From the NCBI RefSeq assembly GCF_024793895.1, contig NZ_JANUSB010000015.1, positions 1,178,001 to 1,242,000 of the forward strand: 64,000 nucleotides of DNA, read 5' to 3'. Every line of letters begins with the position of its first letter. Position 1 is the stretch's first letter. A model generated the notes under the pieces. The model ran no database searches. It saw only the letters and a list, made by a program, of their open reading frames with translations, and was not told the DNA's origin. Shown in pieces: positions 10,161-19,016 of this stretch. Source of the DNA: Serratia sp. AKBS12. Its GTDB lineage: Bacteria > Pseudomonadota > Gammaproteobacteria > Enterobacterales > Enterobacteriaceae. The translations under genes were made by a program, and so were the position numbers.

Positions 10161-10710
10161 AAACCCCAGCGGCCATTTGCCACAGGTATCGCCAAAGGCT
10201 TATATCGATCCGACCGCCATTATCTGCGGGCGGGTGATGATTGGTGATTATGTTTATGTTGGTCCGTACGCGGTGATCCGTGCCGATGAGCTCAATCCCG
10301 ACGGTGAGCTGGAACCGATCGTCATTGGTGCCCATTCCAACATTCAGGACGGGGTGGTGATTCATTCCAAGGGCGGGGCGGCGGTCACCATCGGCAGCTA
10401 CAGCTCGATCGCCCACCGCGCCATTGTGCATGGTCCCTGTCGCATAGACGATCGGGTGTTTATCGGTTTCAATAGCGTGCTGTTCAATTGCCATGTGCGC
10501 AGCGGCTGCGTGGTGCGTTACAACGCGGTGGTAGACGGCGTGACGCTGCCGGAAAACCGTTATATCCCCTCAACCGAGCGCGTCGGTATCGACAGTGATT
10601 TATCGCGCTATGCGGCGGTGGACCGTGATGCGCTGCAATTTTCCGAAGAGGTGGCGGCCACCAATATCGCACTGGTGCGCGGTTACCAGGCACTACGCAA
10701 TGAATTTTGA
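10150..10710 (+). CDS. Gamma-class carbonic anhydrase (hexapeptide repeat protein)
   Basis: 186 residues, left-handed beta-helix built of hexapeptide repeats (VMIGDY, VYVGPY, VTIGSY, VFIGFN). The three metal-ligand histidines of gamma-carbonic anhydrases are present (H72 in VVIHS, H89 and H94 in IAHRAIVHG), so CO2 hydration is plausible; these enzymes often prefer Fe or Co. I chose ATG 10150 because AGGAGG ends 6 nt before it; ATG 10144 touches the ribosome site. It overlaps the folE2 end by 11 bp and should be co-translated under the same Zur box, perhaps replacing a zinc beta-carbonic anhydrase. CaiE/YrdA-type alternatives cannot be fully excluded. Confidence 0.82.
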   Translation: MLRKNPSGHLPQVSPKAYIDPTAIICGRVMIGDYVYVGPYAVIRADELNPDGELEPIVIGAHSNIQDGVVIHSKGGAAVTIGSYSSIAHRAIVHGPCRIDDRVFIGFNSVLFNCHVRSGCVVRYNAVVDGVTLPENRYIPSTERVGIDSDLSRYAAVDRDALQFSEEVAATNIALVRGYQALRNEF

Positions 10711-10777
10711 TCTGCACTGGCTGGTCGCTAATTGCACAATATTAGTGTGGTAATGAGAAAAATTCTCAACAAATCGC

Positions 10778-10807
10778 TTTACAGATGATACTGAGAACCA
10801 TTATCAT
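10778..10807 (+). promoter_or_regulatory. ryhB promoter with overlapping Fur box
   Basis: The 19-bp stretch GATACTGAGAACCATTATC (10787-10805) matches the Fur consensus GATAATGATAATCATTATC at 16 of 19 positions. It sits between a -35-like TTTACA (10778-10783) and a -10-like TATCAT (10802-10807), spacing 18. Fe-Fur bound here would block the promoter. Transcription would begin near 10813, at the 5' end of the RyhB homologue. Confidence 0.85.
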
Positions 10808-10812
10808 CGCAT

Positions 10813-10918
10813 GGCAGTTCACGGAAGGCCGCGCCTTGCGGCTCGACGTGGAAGGCACGACATTGCTCACATTGCTTCCAGTGTTTCTTAAGCCAGCTCG
10901 GGTGCTGGCTTTTTTTTT
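10813..10918 (+). ncRNA. ryhB: RyhB iron-responsive small RNA
   Basis: The block at about 10854-10880 (GCACGACATTGCTCACATTG, then CTTCCAG) is identical to the conserved core of E. coli RyhB, and the terminator hairpin that follows is nearly identical. The 5' part differs and makes this version roughly 106 nt against 90 in E. coli. Known role: with Hfq it pairs with mRNAs of iron-using proteins and stores, sparing iron during starvation. A Fur box covers the promoter. It is intergenic between the gamma-carbonic anhydrase gene and convergent pspF. The exact 5' end is inferred from the promoter; whether the genome has a second RyhB cannot be told from here. Confidence 0.93.
10891..10918 (+). terminator. 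RyhB rho-independent terminator
   Basis: Stem AGCCAGC / GCTGGCT with a TCGGGT loop followed by eight or more T. It is the 3' end of ryhB, the part bound by Hfq in the E. coli homologue. Confidence 0.93.
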
Positions 10919-10980
10919 GTCTATCGCCGAGGTCTGTTGACCATTGCCCAGCCAACCACAACATGCCGCATTTCAGGCCG

Positions 10981-12015
10981 CTATTCACCCTCTGTCGGTG
11001 AGACGAAATGCTCTTCTTCGAGCCGATCGTTTTGCAGTAGCGCGTGTTTTTTTAACATACCGCGCAGCTGATGATAGGTCAGCCCCAACAGTTGTGCTGC
11101 CTTGCGTTGATTGAATCGCCCTTGCTGCAATGCAGATTCCAGCAGCTTTTTCTCCTGCTGATTCTGCCAGTTCTTCAAATCCAGTGGCAGGTCGGGCAAC
11201 GTGTCGCCGTGTGGCGGGCGGGTGGTTGGCGAGGGGGCGACGTGCTGGGCAAAGGGATTGATGATGATCTCATCCAGCGCGCTGCTGCTGGTGCCATGTC
11301 GATATACTGAACGCTCTACCACGTTTTTGAGTTCGCGCACGTTGCCCGGCCAGGCGTAACTCATCAGCGTGTCACGGGCGCGTTCGGTAAAGCCGGGGAA
11401 CAGCGCCAACGACAGCTCTCTGCACATCTGAATGGCAAAATGTTCAGCCAGCAGCATGATGTCCTGCTGACGTTGGCGCAGCGGCGGCAGTTGCACCACA
11501 TCGAACGCCAGTCGATCGAGCAGATCGGCGCGGAACTTGCCAGCCGCCGCCAAAGCTGGCAAATCGTCGTTGGTGGCGCACACCAGCCGTACGTCGACCT
11601 GCAGTGGCTGGCTTCCACCGACGCGCTCCAGATGGCCGTATTCAATCACTCGCAGCAGCTTTTCCTGTACCAGCATTGGCGCCGTGGCCAACTCGTCCAG
11701 AAACAGCGTACCGCCGTCGGCGCGTTCAAAACGCCCGAGATGACGTTTTTGCGCGCCGGTGAAGGCGCCAGCCTCATGACCAAACAATTCGGAATCCAGC
11801 AGGTTTTCGTTCAGCGCCGCGCAATTTAGCGAAATGAACGGCCCTTGCCAGCGGTTGGAAAGATAATGCAGACGATGGGCGATCAGCTCCTTGCCGGTGC
11901 CACGTTCCCCTATCACCAATACCGGTTTATTCAACTTTGCCAGTTGTGAAACCTGCTCCAATACTTCAATAAACGCATTCGCTTCTCCCAACAGGTTTTC
12001 GATCTGCTCGCTCAT
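10981..12015 (-). CDS. pspF: psp operon transcriptional activator PspF
   Basis: 344 residues, a sigma-54 enhancer-binding protein with no N-terminal receiver. The AAA+ domain starts almost at once: Walker A GERGTGKE, the sigma-54 contact loop GAFTGA (intact), Walker B GGTLFLDE and arginine finger region RADLLDRLAF. The C-terminal Fis-type helix-turn-helix is NQRKAAQLLGLTYHQLRGML. It activates pspABCD and, in other enterobacteria, pspG; PspA holds it inactive until membrane stress. ATG 12015 (MSEQIENLLGEAN) aligns with the E. coli start; a TTG five codons upstream is less likely. It is divergent from pspA. Confidence 0.95.
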   Translation of the reverse strand: MSEQIENLLGEANAFIEVLEQVSQLAKLNKPVLVIGERGTGKELIAHRLHYLSNRWQGPFISLNCAALNENLLDSELFGHEAGAFTGAQKRHLGRFERADGGTLFLDELATAPMLVQEKLLRVIEYGHLERVGGSQPLQVDVRLVCATNDDLPALAAAGKFRADLLDRLAFDVVQLPPLRQRQQDIMLLAEHFAIQMCRELSLALFPGFTERARDTLMSYAWPGNVRELKNVVERSVYRHGTSSSALDEIIINPFAQHVAPSPTTRPPHGDTLPDLPLDLKNWQNQQEKKLLESALQQGRFNQRKAAQLLGLTYHQLRGMLKKHALLQNDRLEEEHFVSPTEGE

Positions 12016-12111
12016 GATGAAATTCGCCAATAGTTAGTGAGTATAATCACTTTACAGGATGCTGGTGCTGAGTCAAAAATAAATAGTTATTGATTTTCAA
12101 TTACATAAAAG

Positions 12112-12128
12112 TTGGCACGCGTTTTGAT
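12112..12128 (+). promoter_or_regulatory. Sigma-54 (-24/-12) promoter of pspABCD
   Basis: TTGGCACGCGTTTTGAT fits the -24/-12 consensus (YTGGCACG, then TTGCW) with the GG and the TTG at the right spacing; the -12 reads TTGAT instead of TTGCA. It lies 72 bp before pspA and downstream of an AT-rich stretch (12040-12110) where PspF enhancer and IHF sites are expected. Confidence 0.85.
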
Positions 12129-12199
12129 TGTATCTCTGCGTAATCCGTTACCCCTAACGTGGCGCTTGAGACGCCATCGACACCAAGAGGAAGTAAATT

Positions 12200-12865
12200 A
12201 TGGGCATTTTTTCTCGTTTTGCCGACATCGTGAACGCCAACATCAATACGCTGCTGGATAAGGCAGAAGATCCGCAAAAACTGGTGCGACTGATGATTCA
12301 GGAAATGGAAGACACTCTGGTAGAAGTGCGTTCCACTTCTGCGCGTGCGCTGGCGGAGAAAAAGCAGCTGCTGCGTCGCATTGAGCAGGGCGAAACCCAG
12401 CTTAACGACTGGCAGGAAAAAGCCGAACTGGCGCTGCGCAAGGACAAAGAAGATCTGGCCCGTGCGGCACTGATCGAAAAACAGAAGGTCGCCGATCTGA
12501 TCGCCACCTTGACACAGGAAGTTGCCACCGTTGAAGAAACGCTGGCGCGCATGAAAAGCGAAATCGGCGAACTGGAAAACAAACTGACCGAAACACGCGC
12601 ACGTCAGCAGGCGCTGACCTTGCGTCATCAGGCGGCATCTTCCTCGCGTGAAGTGCGTCGCCAATTGGACAGCGGTAAACTGGATGAGGCGATGGCGCGT
12701 TTTGAGCAGTTCGAACGCCGTATCGACCACATGGAAGCAGAAGCCGAAAGCATCAGCATCGGCAAAAAGAAATCGCTTGATCAGGAGTTCGCCGAACTGA
12801 AGGCTGATGATGCCATCAGCGAGCAACTGGCGGCGCTGAAAGCGAAAATGAATCGTTCAGAGTAA
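12200..12865 (+). CDS. pspA: Phage shock protein A
   Basis: 221 residues, PspA/IM30/ESCRT-III-like coiled-coil protein. It is almost wholly helical, with amphipathic N-terminal helix [25 protein letters not shown], then long charged coiled coils (about 25-190). It has two jobs in the family: binding and inhibiting PspF in the cytoplasm, and forming oligomers on stressed inner membrane to limit proton leakage. AGAGGAAG precedes the ATG. It is the first gene of pspABCD behind the sigma-54 promoter. Confidence 0.97.
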   Translation: MGIFSRFADIVNANINTLLDKAEDPQKLVRLMIQEMEDTLVEVRSTSARALAEKKQLLRRIEQGETQLNDWQEKAELALRKDKEDLARAALIEKQKVADLIATLTQEVATVEETLARMKSEIGELENKLTETRARQQALTLRHQAASSSREVRRQLDSGKLDEAMARFEQFERRIDHMEAEAESISIGKKKSLDQEFAELKADDAISEQLAALKAKMNRSE

Positions 12866-12925
12866 TGCTCCAGCGGCCGCCGGTATGGCGGTCGCCGATC
12901 AAAGACGACATAAGAAGGAAAAAAA

Positions 12926-13153
12926 ATGAGTGCTCTACTCCTTGCCATTCCGTTGACGATTTTTGTGCTGTTTGTCGCACCGATTTGGCTTTGGTTGCAC
13001 TACAGCAATCGGCAGCAAAGTGGCATTCAGCTTAGCCATCAGGAAATGCAGCGTCTGGCGCAGTTGACCGACGATGCCAAACGCATGCGCGAACGCATCC
13101 AGGCGCTGGAAGAGATTCTCGATGCCGAACACCCGAACTGGAGACAGTCTTGA
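12926..13153 (+). CDS. pspB: Phage shock protein B
   Basis: 75 residues: one membrane helix at about 4-25 (LLLAIPLTIFVLFVAPIWLWL) and a cytoplasmic leucine-zipper-like helix (MQRLAQLTDDAKRMRERIQALEEIL). With PspC it senses membrane stress and draws PspA away from PspF. The stop codon shares one base with the pspC start (TGATG). Confidence 0.95.
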   Translation: MSALLLAIPLTIFVLFVAPIWLWLHYSNRQQSGIQLSHQEMQRLAQLTDDAKRMRERIQALEEILDAEHPNWRQS

Positions 13154-13512
13154 TGAACAATACGCTGGGCAGTAAAAAACTGTATCGCGTGCCGGAAGAA
13201 GGCATGGTAAAGGGCGTCTGTGCCGGCCTGGCGCATTATTTCGACGTGCCGGTGCGCCTGATCCGCGTTATCGTGGTGCTGTCGATGATTTTCGGTCTGT
13301 TCTTCCTGACGCTCATCGCCTACTTTACGCTGGCCTTCTTGCTGGAAGACGCGCCGGCCAGCCGTTTCGACGGCGAGCATCAACGCACGCCGCGCCAGTT
13401 GCTTGACCGGCTGGAATACGAACTGGGCAGCGGTGAGCAACGCCTGCGTCAGGTTGAGCGCTACGTCACCTCCGATACCTTCGGCGTGCAAAGCCGTTTT
13501 CGCAAGCTATAA
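13153..13512 (+). CDS. pspC: Phage shock protein C
   Basis: 119 residues, the E. coli length. It has the PspC domain: KLYRVPEEGMVKGVCAGLAHYF followed by a membrane helix (about 40-65, LIRVIVVLSMIFGLFFLTLIAYF). The C-terminal RQLLDRLEYELGSGEQRLRQVERYVTS region is helical. It forms the membrane sensor with PspB. I take ATG 13153, overlapping the pspB stop; the TTG one codon earlier is less likely. Confidence 0.95.
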   Translation: MNNTLGSKKLYRVPEEGMVKGVCAGLAHYFDVPVRLIRVIVVLSMIFGLFFLTLIAYFTLAFLLEDAPASRFDGEHQRTPRQLLDRLEYELGSGEQRLRQVERYVTSDTFGVQSRFRKL

Positions 13513-13602
13513 CATCTTGCTCGTACCTTTCCGTACCGATCTGCGCAGCGCAGGTCGGGCATCTCGCCTGTTATCTCTTACTTTCTTGCCGGAGGGCACT
13601 CG

Positions 13603-13845
13603 ATGAACAAAACTTCAGCTATTAATGGCCCAAAATCCGCCACGTTCAAGCGAGGAGCAGGTGCAATGTTGAAGACATTGTCTAAAGTCATCATCATAGG
13701 GTTAATGAGTTATGGGCCGGCGGGGGCAACCTCATGGCTGCTGAAGACCGTCAGCCGTAAACCGCTGCGTCTGCTATTGGCAGTGGTACTGGAGCCGTTG
13801 TTGCGCAAAGGGCTAAACAAGCTGTTCGGGCGTTATACCCGCTAG
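13603..13845 (+). CDS. pspD: Phage shock protein D
   Basis: 80 residues (73 in E. coli). The shared core is LMSYGPAGATSWLLKTVSRKPLRLLL, then AVVLEPLLRKGLNKL. It is a peripheral inner-membrane protein of the psp operon with no firm molecular role. The extra N-terminal residues could be trimmed if the start is ATG 13666 (MLKTLSKV), but GGAGG sits 8 nt before ATG 13603, so I keep the longer form. A 90-bp gap separates it from pspC. Confidence 0.88.
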   Translation: MNKTSAINGPKSATFKRGAGAMLKTLSKVIIIGLMSYGPAGATSWLLKTVSRKPLRLLLAVVLEPLLRKGLNKLFGRYTR

Positions 13846-13925
13846 CGGCGAGCGTTGGCCCGCGGCGCTTGGCCAACCGGTAATGCTGCGCTTTGCAAGG
13901 TAAAAGGTATCTGCCAAGGAGAAGA

Positions 13926-15323
13926 ATGAAACGTTTGCAAAATGAGTTAACCTCGCTGGTCAATCGCGGTATCGATCGTCATCTTCGCCTGGCGGTGACC
14001 GGCTTGAGCCGCAGCGGCAAAACGGCGTTCATCACGGCTTTCGTCAACCAATTGCTTCATGTGCACAGCGGTGCCCGCATGCCGCTGTTTTCACCGGTGC
14101 GCGAAGAACGGCTGCTGGGCGTGAAGCGCATTCCCCAGCGCGATCTGGGCATTCAGCGCTTTACCTATGACGAAGGGCTGGCACAGCTGTATGGCACGCC
14201 ACCGAGCTGGCCGACGCCGACGCGCGGCGTCAGTGAAATCCGCCTGGCATTACGCTACCGCTCCAACGATTCGCTGTTGCGTCATTTTAAAGAGACCTCG
14301 ACCCTGTATCTGGAAATCGTGGATTATCCGGGGGAATGGTTACTCGATCTGCCGATGCTGGAACAGGATTATCTGGCCTGGTCGCGGCAAATGACCGGCC
14401 TGTTGCAAGGCGACCGCGCCGAGTGGGCCAAGCCGTGGCTGGCGTTGTGCGACACCCTCGATCCTTTGGCACCGGCGGATGAAAACCGATTGGCGGCGAT
14501 TGCGCAGGCCTACACCGATTATCTGCTGCGTTGCAAGACCGAAGGGCTGCATTTCATTCAGCCGGGCCGTTTTGTGCTGCCGGGCGATATGGCTGGCGCG
14601 CCGGCGTTGCAATTTTTCCCGTGGCCGAAGGTCGACGCCAACGGCGAATCTCGGCTGGCGCAGGCTGACAAACACACCAATATCGGCATGCTGCGCACGC
14701 GCTTTAACTATTACTGCCAGTCGATCGTCAAAAACTTTTATAAAGAGCATTTTTCCCGCTTCGATCGCCAGATCGTGCTGGTTGACTGTCTGCAACCGTT
14801 GAACAGCGGGCCACAGGCCTTCAACGATATGCGGCTGGCGCTGACGCAGCTGATGCAAAGTTTCCACTATGGCAAGCGCACGCTGTACCGTCGTCTGTTT
14901 TCCCCCACCATCGATAAACTGATGTTCGCCGCTACCAAAGCCGACCATATCACCGCCGATCAGCACGCCAATCTGGTGTCGCTGTTGCAGCAACTGGTGC
15001 AGGAAGCGTGGCAGAACGCCGCGTTTGAAGGCATCAGCATGGACTGCGTCGGACTGGCCTCGGTGCAGGCGACCGAAAGCGGCATCGTGGATCATCAGGG
15101 ACAGCGCATTCCGGCGCTGAAGGGCAGTCGCCTGGTTGACGGTGCGCCACTGACGGTGTTCCCCGGCGAAGTGCCGGCGCGTTTGCCCGGCCCGGCCTTT
15201 TGGCATAATCAGGGGTTCCACTTTGACGAGTTTCGTCCGCAGGCGATGAGCGTGGACAGCCCGTTACCGCATATTCGTCTGGACGCGGTGATGGAGTTTT
15301 TGTTGGGAGATAAATTGCGATGA
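13926..15323 (+). CDS. ycjX: YcjX family P-loop GTPase-like protein
   Basis: 465 residues, the E. coli length. The P-loop is [10 protein letters not shown] near residue 28 and a [13 protein letters not shown] stretch resembles a switch region. The ATG at 13926 ([15 protein letters not shown]) has AAGGAGAA before it and matches the E. coli start. YcjX belongs to the psp regulon by location and co-expression in E. coli, and relatives have a Ras-like nucleotide-binding fold, but its cellular job is not settled. The 3' end overlaps ycjF by 4 bp. Confidence 0.93.
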   Translation: MKRLQNELTSLVNRGIDRHLRLAVTGLSRSGKTAFITAFVNQLLHVHSGARMPLFSPVREERLLGVKRIPQRDLGIQRFTYDEGLAQLYGTPPSWPTPTRGVSEIRLALRYRSNDSLLRHFKETSTLYLEIVDYPGEWLLDLPMLEQDYLAWSRQMTGLLQGDRAEWAKPWLALCDTLDPLAPADENRLAAIAQAYTDYLLRCKTEGLHFIQPGRFVLPGDMAGAPALQFFPWPKVDANGESRLAQADKHTNIGMLRTRFNYYCQSIVKNFYKEHFSRFDRQIVLVDCLQPLNSGPQAFNDMRLALTQLMQSFHYGKRTLYRRLFSPTIDKLMFAATKADHITADQHANLVSLLQQLVQEAWQNAAFEGISMDCVGLASVQATESGIVDHQGQRIPALKGSRLVDGAPLTVFPGEVPARLPGPAFWHNQGFHFDEFRPQAMSVDSPLPHIRLDAVMEFLLGDKLR

Positions 15324-16381
15324 ACGAACCGTTAAAACCGCGTATCGATTTTGAACAACCGCTGCAAGCGCCGCAAGAGCCGGTGCTGCGTGCCGGTATG
15401 TCCTTTGATCAACGCCAGGCGGAAAACTTCCTGCCGGTAGCGCAGGAGCTGGATGCGAGCGAAGAAGAAGGGCGGGCGGAAGGCATCATTAATGCGGCGT
15501 TGAAACCGAAGCGCAGCCTGTGGCGCAAAATGGTTACCGCCGGACTGGCGTTGTTCGGCGTCAGCGTGGTGGCACAGGGGGGGCAATGGCTGCACAACGC
15601 CTGGCTGCAGCAAGACTGGATTGCCCTCGGCGGTGGCATAGCGGGTGGGTTGATTGTCTGCGCCGGCGTTGGCTCGGTCGTGACCGAGTGGCGCCGCTTA
15701 TACCGTTTGCGCCAGCGCGCGGAAGAACGCGACGTCGCGCGCGAGCTGCTGCACAGCCATGGCCTGGGCAAAGGGCGGGAATTTTGCGAGAAACTGGCGC
15801 GTCAGGCCGGTCTGGATCAGGGGCATCCGGCGTTGCAACGCTGGCAGGCGTCGCTGCATGAAACGCAGAACGACCGCGAAGTAGTGGCGCTATACGCCAA
15901 ACTGGTGCAGCCGGTACTGGATAATCAGGCGCGCAGGGAAATCGGCCGTTCGGCGGCGGAATCAACGCTGATGATTGCCGTCAGTCCGTTGGCGCTGGTG
16001 GACATGGCGTTTATCGCCTGGCGCAATATACGGCTGATCAACCGCATTGCGGCGCTGTACGGTATCGAACTGGGTTACTTTAGCCGCTTGCGGCTGTTCA
16101 GACTGGTATTGTTGAACATTGCCTTTGCCGGCGCGTCGGAACTGGTACGTGAAGTGGGCATGGACTGGATGTCGCAAGACCTGGCGGCGCGGCTTTCAGC
16201 GCGAGCGGCGCAGGGCATTGGCGCTGGCTTGCTGACCGCGCGTCTCGGCATCAAGGCGATGGAGCTATGCCGTCCGCTTCCCTGGCTGGAGGGCGATAAA
16301 CCAAAACTCGGGGATTTCCGTGGACAGTTGGTCAACCAACTGAAGGACACCATGAAGAACAACAGCAAGAAAGAAAAATAA
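15320..16381 (+). CDS. ycjF: YcjF family inner-membrane protein (DUF697)
   Basis: 353 residues. A polar N-terminus (1-65) is followed by two membrane helices (about 68-90, [20 protein letters not shown], and 100-120, [22 protein letters not shown]). A DUF697 domain with more hydrophobic helices (about 215-290) follows. ATGA overlap with ycjX suggests coupling; the two proteins probably act together in the envelope-stress response led by pspF. A stem-loop CCGCATCG-TTAT-CGATGCGG (16391-16410) follows the stop without a T-run. Confidence 0.92.
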   Translation: MNEPLKPRIDFEQPLQAPQEPVLRAGMSFDQRQAENFLPVAQELDASEEEGRAEGIINAALKPKRSLWRKMVTAGLALFGVSVVAQGGQWLHNAWLQQDWIALGGGIAGGLIVCAGVGSVVTEWRRLYRLRQRAEERDVARELLHSHGLGKGREFCEKLARQAGLDQGHPALQRWQASLHETQNDREVVALYAKLVQPVLDNQARREIGRSAAESTLMIAVSPLALVDMAFIAWRNIRLINRIAALYGIELGYFSRLRLFRLVLLNIAFAGASELVREVGMDWMSQDLAARLSARAAQGIGAGLLTARLGIKAMELCRPLPWLEGDKPKLGDFRGQLVNQLKDTMKNNSKKEK

Positions 16382-16588
16382 TCCTGCCGGCCGCATCGTT
16401 ATCGATGCGGTCACCGTCGCCAAGGCGTAAGCCTCGCTTGACGAAAGCATTTCCCGCTATGCTTTGTTGATAATTATCCAAAAAATCCCTGCTGACTATG
16501 ATAATCCACCAAGAGTAAGCTAAAATGACGCCGATGGTGTTATTCAGTTGCGTTTAAACTCATCAATGACAACGATAAATCAGAGCCC

Positions 16589-16606
16589 TGTCAACTTTTG
16601 CTGACA
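16589..16606. promoter_or_regulatory. Possible TyrR box upstream of tyrR
   Basis: TGTCAACTTTTGCTGACA is an 18-bp imperfect palindrome that keeps the essential outer TG and CA of the TyrR box (TGTAAA, six bases, TTTACA). It lies 88 bp before the tyrR start, suitable for self-repression as in E. coli. Inner positions deviate from consensus, so it is a moderate call. Confidence 0.5.
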
Positions 16607-16693
16607 GATCGCTTCTTCCGTCCGGGATGAGAGAGTATCATGGTCGCCAATCATCCCGCGTACGTAAAACCTGCAAAAATAAGGCCACTACTG

Positions 16694-18265
16694 ATGCGTT
16701 TGGAAGTATTTTGCGAAGACCGGCTCGGTCTGACTCGAGAACTACTCGATCTTTTGGTATCGCGCAGCATTGATTTACGTGGCATCGAAATCGATCCTGT
16801 CGGCCGCATTTATCTTAATTTTTCACAGCTTGATTTCGATACCTTTCGCGCGTTAATGGCCGAAATCCGCCGTATTGACGGCGTTACCGACGTACGTACC
16901 GTCAATTTCATGCCGTCCGAGCGCGAACATCGCGCATTGCGCGCGCTGCTGGAGTCGATGCCGGAACCGGTGTTCTCCATCGACATGAAGGGCAAGGTCG
17001 AGCTGGCCAACCCCGCCGCCCAGGCGCTGTTCAGCCTGAACGAAGACAGGATTCGCAATCAGACTGCCGGTCAGCTGATTGGCGGCTATAACTTTACCCG
17101 CTGGTTGGAAAATGAACACGCGGCACCGCATTCAGAACGGGTCGTGATCCGCAGTCAGGACTTTCTGATGGACATTACGCCAATCCACCTCGAAGATGAA
17201 AACCATCAGCACGATACCGTGGGTGCGGTGGTGATGCTGAAATCGACCGCGCGCATGGGGCGGCAGTTGCAAAACCTGTCGGTCAATGATGATACCGAGT
17301 TTGATCATATCATCGCCGTCAGTCCGAAAATGCGACAGGTACTGGAGCAGGCACGCAAGCTGGCGATGCTCGACGCACCGTTGCTGATTATCGGCGACAC
17401 CGGTACCGGTAAGGACATTCTGGCGCGCGCCTGCCATTTACGCAGCCCGCGCGGCAAGCAGCCATTTCTGGCGCTTAACTGCGCCGCTCTGCCGGATGAC
17501 GTAGCGGAAAGCGAACTGTTCGGCCATGCGGCGGGCGCCTATCCCGGGGCGACCGCTAGCAAGAAAGGCTTTTTTGAGCAGGCGAACGGTGGGTCGGTGC
17601 TATTGGATGAAATCGGCGAAATGTCGCCACGCATGCAAACCAAACTGCTGCGCTTTCTTAATGATGGCACCTTCCGACGCGTTGGCGAAGATCACGAAGT
17701 GCATGTTGATGTCCGCGTGATCTGCGCTACCCAGAAAAACCTGATCGAACTGGTACAGCGCGGCGAGTTCCGTGAAGACCTGTATTACCGCCTGAACGTA
17801 TTGACCATTACCATTCCACCGTTGCGTGAACGTCCACAAGACATCATGCCACTCACCGAACTGTTTGTAGCGCGCTTTGCCGACGAGCAAGGCGTGGCGC
17901 GGCCGAAACTGGCGAGCGATCTGGGTGCTTTCCTCAGCAAATACGGTTGGCCTGGCAACGTTCGCCAGTTGAAGAACGCCATTTACCGTGCGCTGACGCA
18001 AACCGAAGGCTTCGAGCTGCGGCCGCAGGATATCGTTCTGCCGGAATTTGAAGTGGAAATGACATTGGGCGACGAAGTGCTCGACGGTTCGCTCGACGAT
18101 ATCAGCAAGCGTTTCGAACGCTCGGTGCTGACGCGTCTTTATCGTACCTATCCGAGCACGCGTAAATTGGCCAAGCGGTTGGGGGTATCACATACCGCCA
18201 TCGCCAATAAACTGCGGGAATACGGCCTCAGCAGCCGCAAACCGGTGGAAGACGGCGAAGAGTAA
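16694..18265 (+). CDS. tyrR: Aromatic amino acid regulator TyrR
   Basis: 523 residues (513 in E. coli). It controls aromatic amino-acid synthesis and uptake, repressing or activating with Tyr, Phe or Trp. Domains: N-terminal ACT (MRLEVFCEDRLGLTRELLDLL), PAS (about 75-190), AAA+ (about 205-430: GDTGTGKDI, GGSVLLDEIGE) and a C-terminal helix-turn-helix (STRKLAKRLGVSHTAIANKL). Unlike E. coli TyrR, which has lost the sigma-54 loop, the loop here reads FGHAAGAYPGATASKKGFF, a partly kept GAFTGA. I start at ATG 16694 by homology; an in-frame ATG 18 codons upstream has no matching sequence in relatives. Confidence 0.94.
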   Translation: MRLEVFCEDRLGLTRELLDLLVSRSIDLRGIEIDPVGRIYLNFSQLDFDTFRALMAEIRRIDGVTDVRTVNFMPSEREHRALRALLESMPEPVFSIDMKGKVELANPAAQALFSLNEDRIRNQTAGQLIGGYNFTRWLENEHAAPHSERVVIRSQDFLMDITPIHLEDENHQHDTVGAVVMLKSTARMGRQLQNLSVNDDTEFDHIIAVSPKMRQVLEQARKLAMLDAPLLIIGDTGTGKDILARACHLRSPRGKQPFLALNCAALPDDVAESELFGHAAGAYPGATASKKGFFEQANGGSVLLDEIGEMSPRMQTKLLRFLNDGTFRRVGEDHEVHVDVRVICATQKNLIELVQRGEFREDLYYRLNVLTITIPPLRERPQDIMPLTELFVARFADEQGVARPKLASDLGAFLSKYGWPGNVRQLKNAIYRALTQTEGFELRPQDIVLPEFEVEMTLGDEVLDGSLDDISKRFERSVLTRLYRTYPSTRKLAKRLGVSHTAIANKLREYGLSSRKPVEDGEE

Positions 18266-18297
18266 AAAAAGCCCGATGCTTACATCGGGCTTTTTTA
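18264..18297. terminator. Bidirectional terminator between tyrR and tpx
   Basis: Stem GCCCGATG / CATCGGGC with a CTTA loop (18271-18290), flanked by A7 on the left and T6 on the right, so it can end transcripts from both convergent genes. Confidence 0.92.
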
Positions 18298-18303
18298 TTG
18301 GCG

Positions 18304-18807
18304 TTACTTCAGCGTGGCCAGTGCGGCTTCGTAATTCGGCTCGGTGGTAATTTCGTTTACCAGTTCACTGTACAGGACATTGTCCTGACCATCGAGCACC
18401 ACTACCGCGCGAGCGGTCAGACCGGCCAATGGGCCGTCGCTGATTTCTACGCCGTAAACCTGCTTGAACTCAGCGCCGCGCAGGGTCGACAGCATCACCA
18501 CGTTGCTCAGGCCTTCCGCGCCGCAAAAGCGTGACTGGGCAAACGGCAGATCGGCAGAAATGCACAGCACCACGGTATTGTCCATTTCGCTGGCAAACTG
18601 GTTGAACTTGCGCACCGAGGTGGCACAGACGCCGGTGTCGATGCTTGGGAAAATGTTCAGCACTTTGCGTTTACCAGCGAAGCTGCTCAGCGTTACGTCT
18701 GAAAGATCTTTGGCAACCAGTGAAAACGCCTTGGCGTGATTGCCAGCCTGCGGCAATTGGCCGGCAACGGCTACCGGGTTACCTTGAAAATGTACTGTCT
18801 GAGTCAT
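18304..18807 (-). CDS. tpx: Thiol peroxidase Tpx
   Basis: 167 residues (168 in E. coli). An atypical two-cysteine peroxiredoxin reducing H2O2 and alkyl peroxides with thioredoxin, in the periplasm-facing or cytosolic pool. The peroxidatic cysteine is in [14 protein letters not shown] and the resolving cysteine in [14 protein letters not shown] 18807 ([11 protein letters not shown]) follows an AAAGGAACC ribosome site; the 28-codon upstream extension of the frame is not used. Confidence 0.96.
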   Translation of the reverse strand: MTQTVHFQGNPVAVAGQLPQAGNHAKAFSLVAKDLSDVTLSSFAGKRKVLNIFPSIDTGVCATSVRKFNQFASEMDNTVVLCISADLPFAQSRFCGAEGLSNVVMLSTLRGAEFKQVYGVEISDGPLAGLTARAVVVLDGQDNVLYSELVNEITTEPNYEAALATLK

Positions 18808-19016
18808 GACTTGGTTCCTTTTAAAGGGTTTGATACAAAGGTATGAACCTAATTGAGTGGCCATCAGGTTGACATTTAACATTAGGTTCACACCCTGTCG
18901 ACAGTTTAAGTCAACAATGGCTACTTGGATATATAAAACTGGCTAAATAGTTGTATATATTAGAATACATCTGCGTACCGGCGTGACACGGTGCGTTTCT
19001 TCCTTCAGGAGCCATT

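Noticed and set aside
12101-12826. 241-codon minus-strand frame across pspA
   Set aside because: It lies opposite pspA, whose protein, ribosome site and sigma-54 promoter are certain; the antisense product is a Phe-rich shadow of a coiled-coil gene.
14340-15221. 293-codon minus-strand frame across ycjX
   Set aside because: Antisense to a well-matched gene of exact E. coli length; no ribosome site or recognisable protein.
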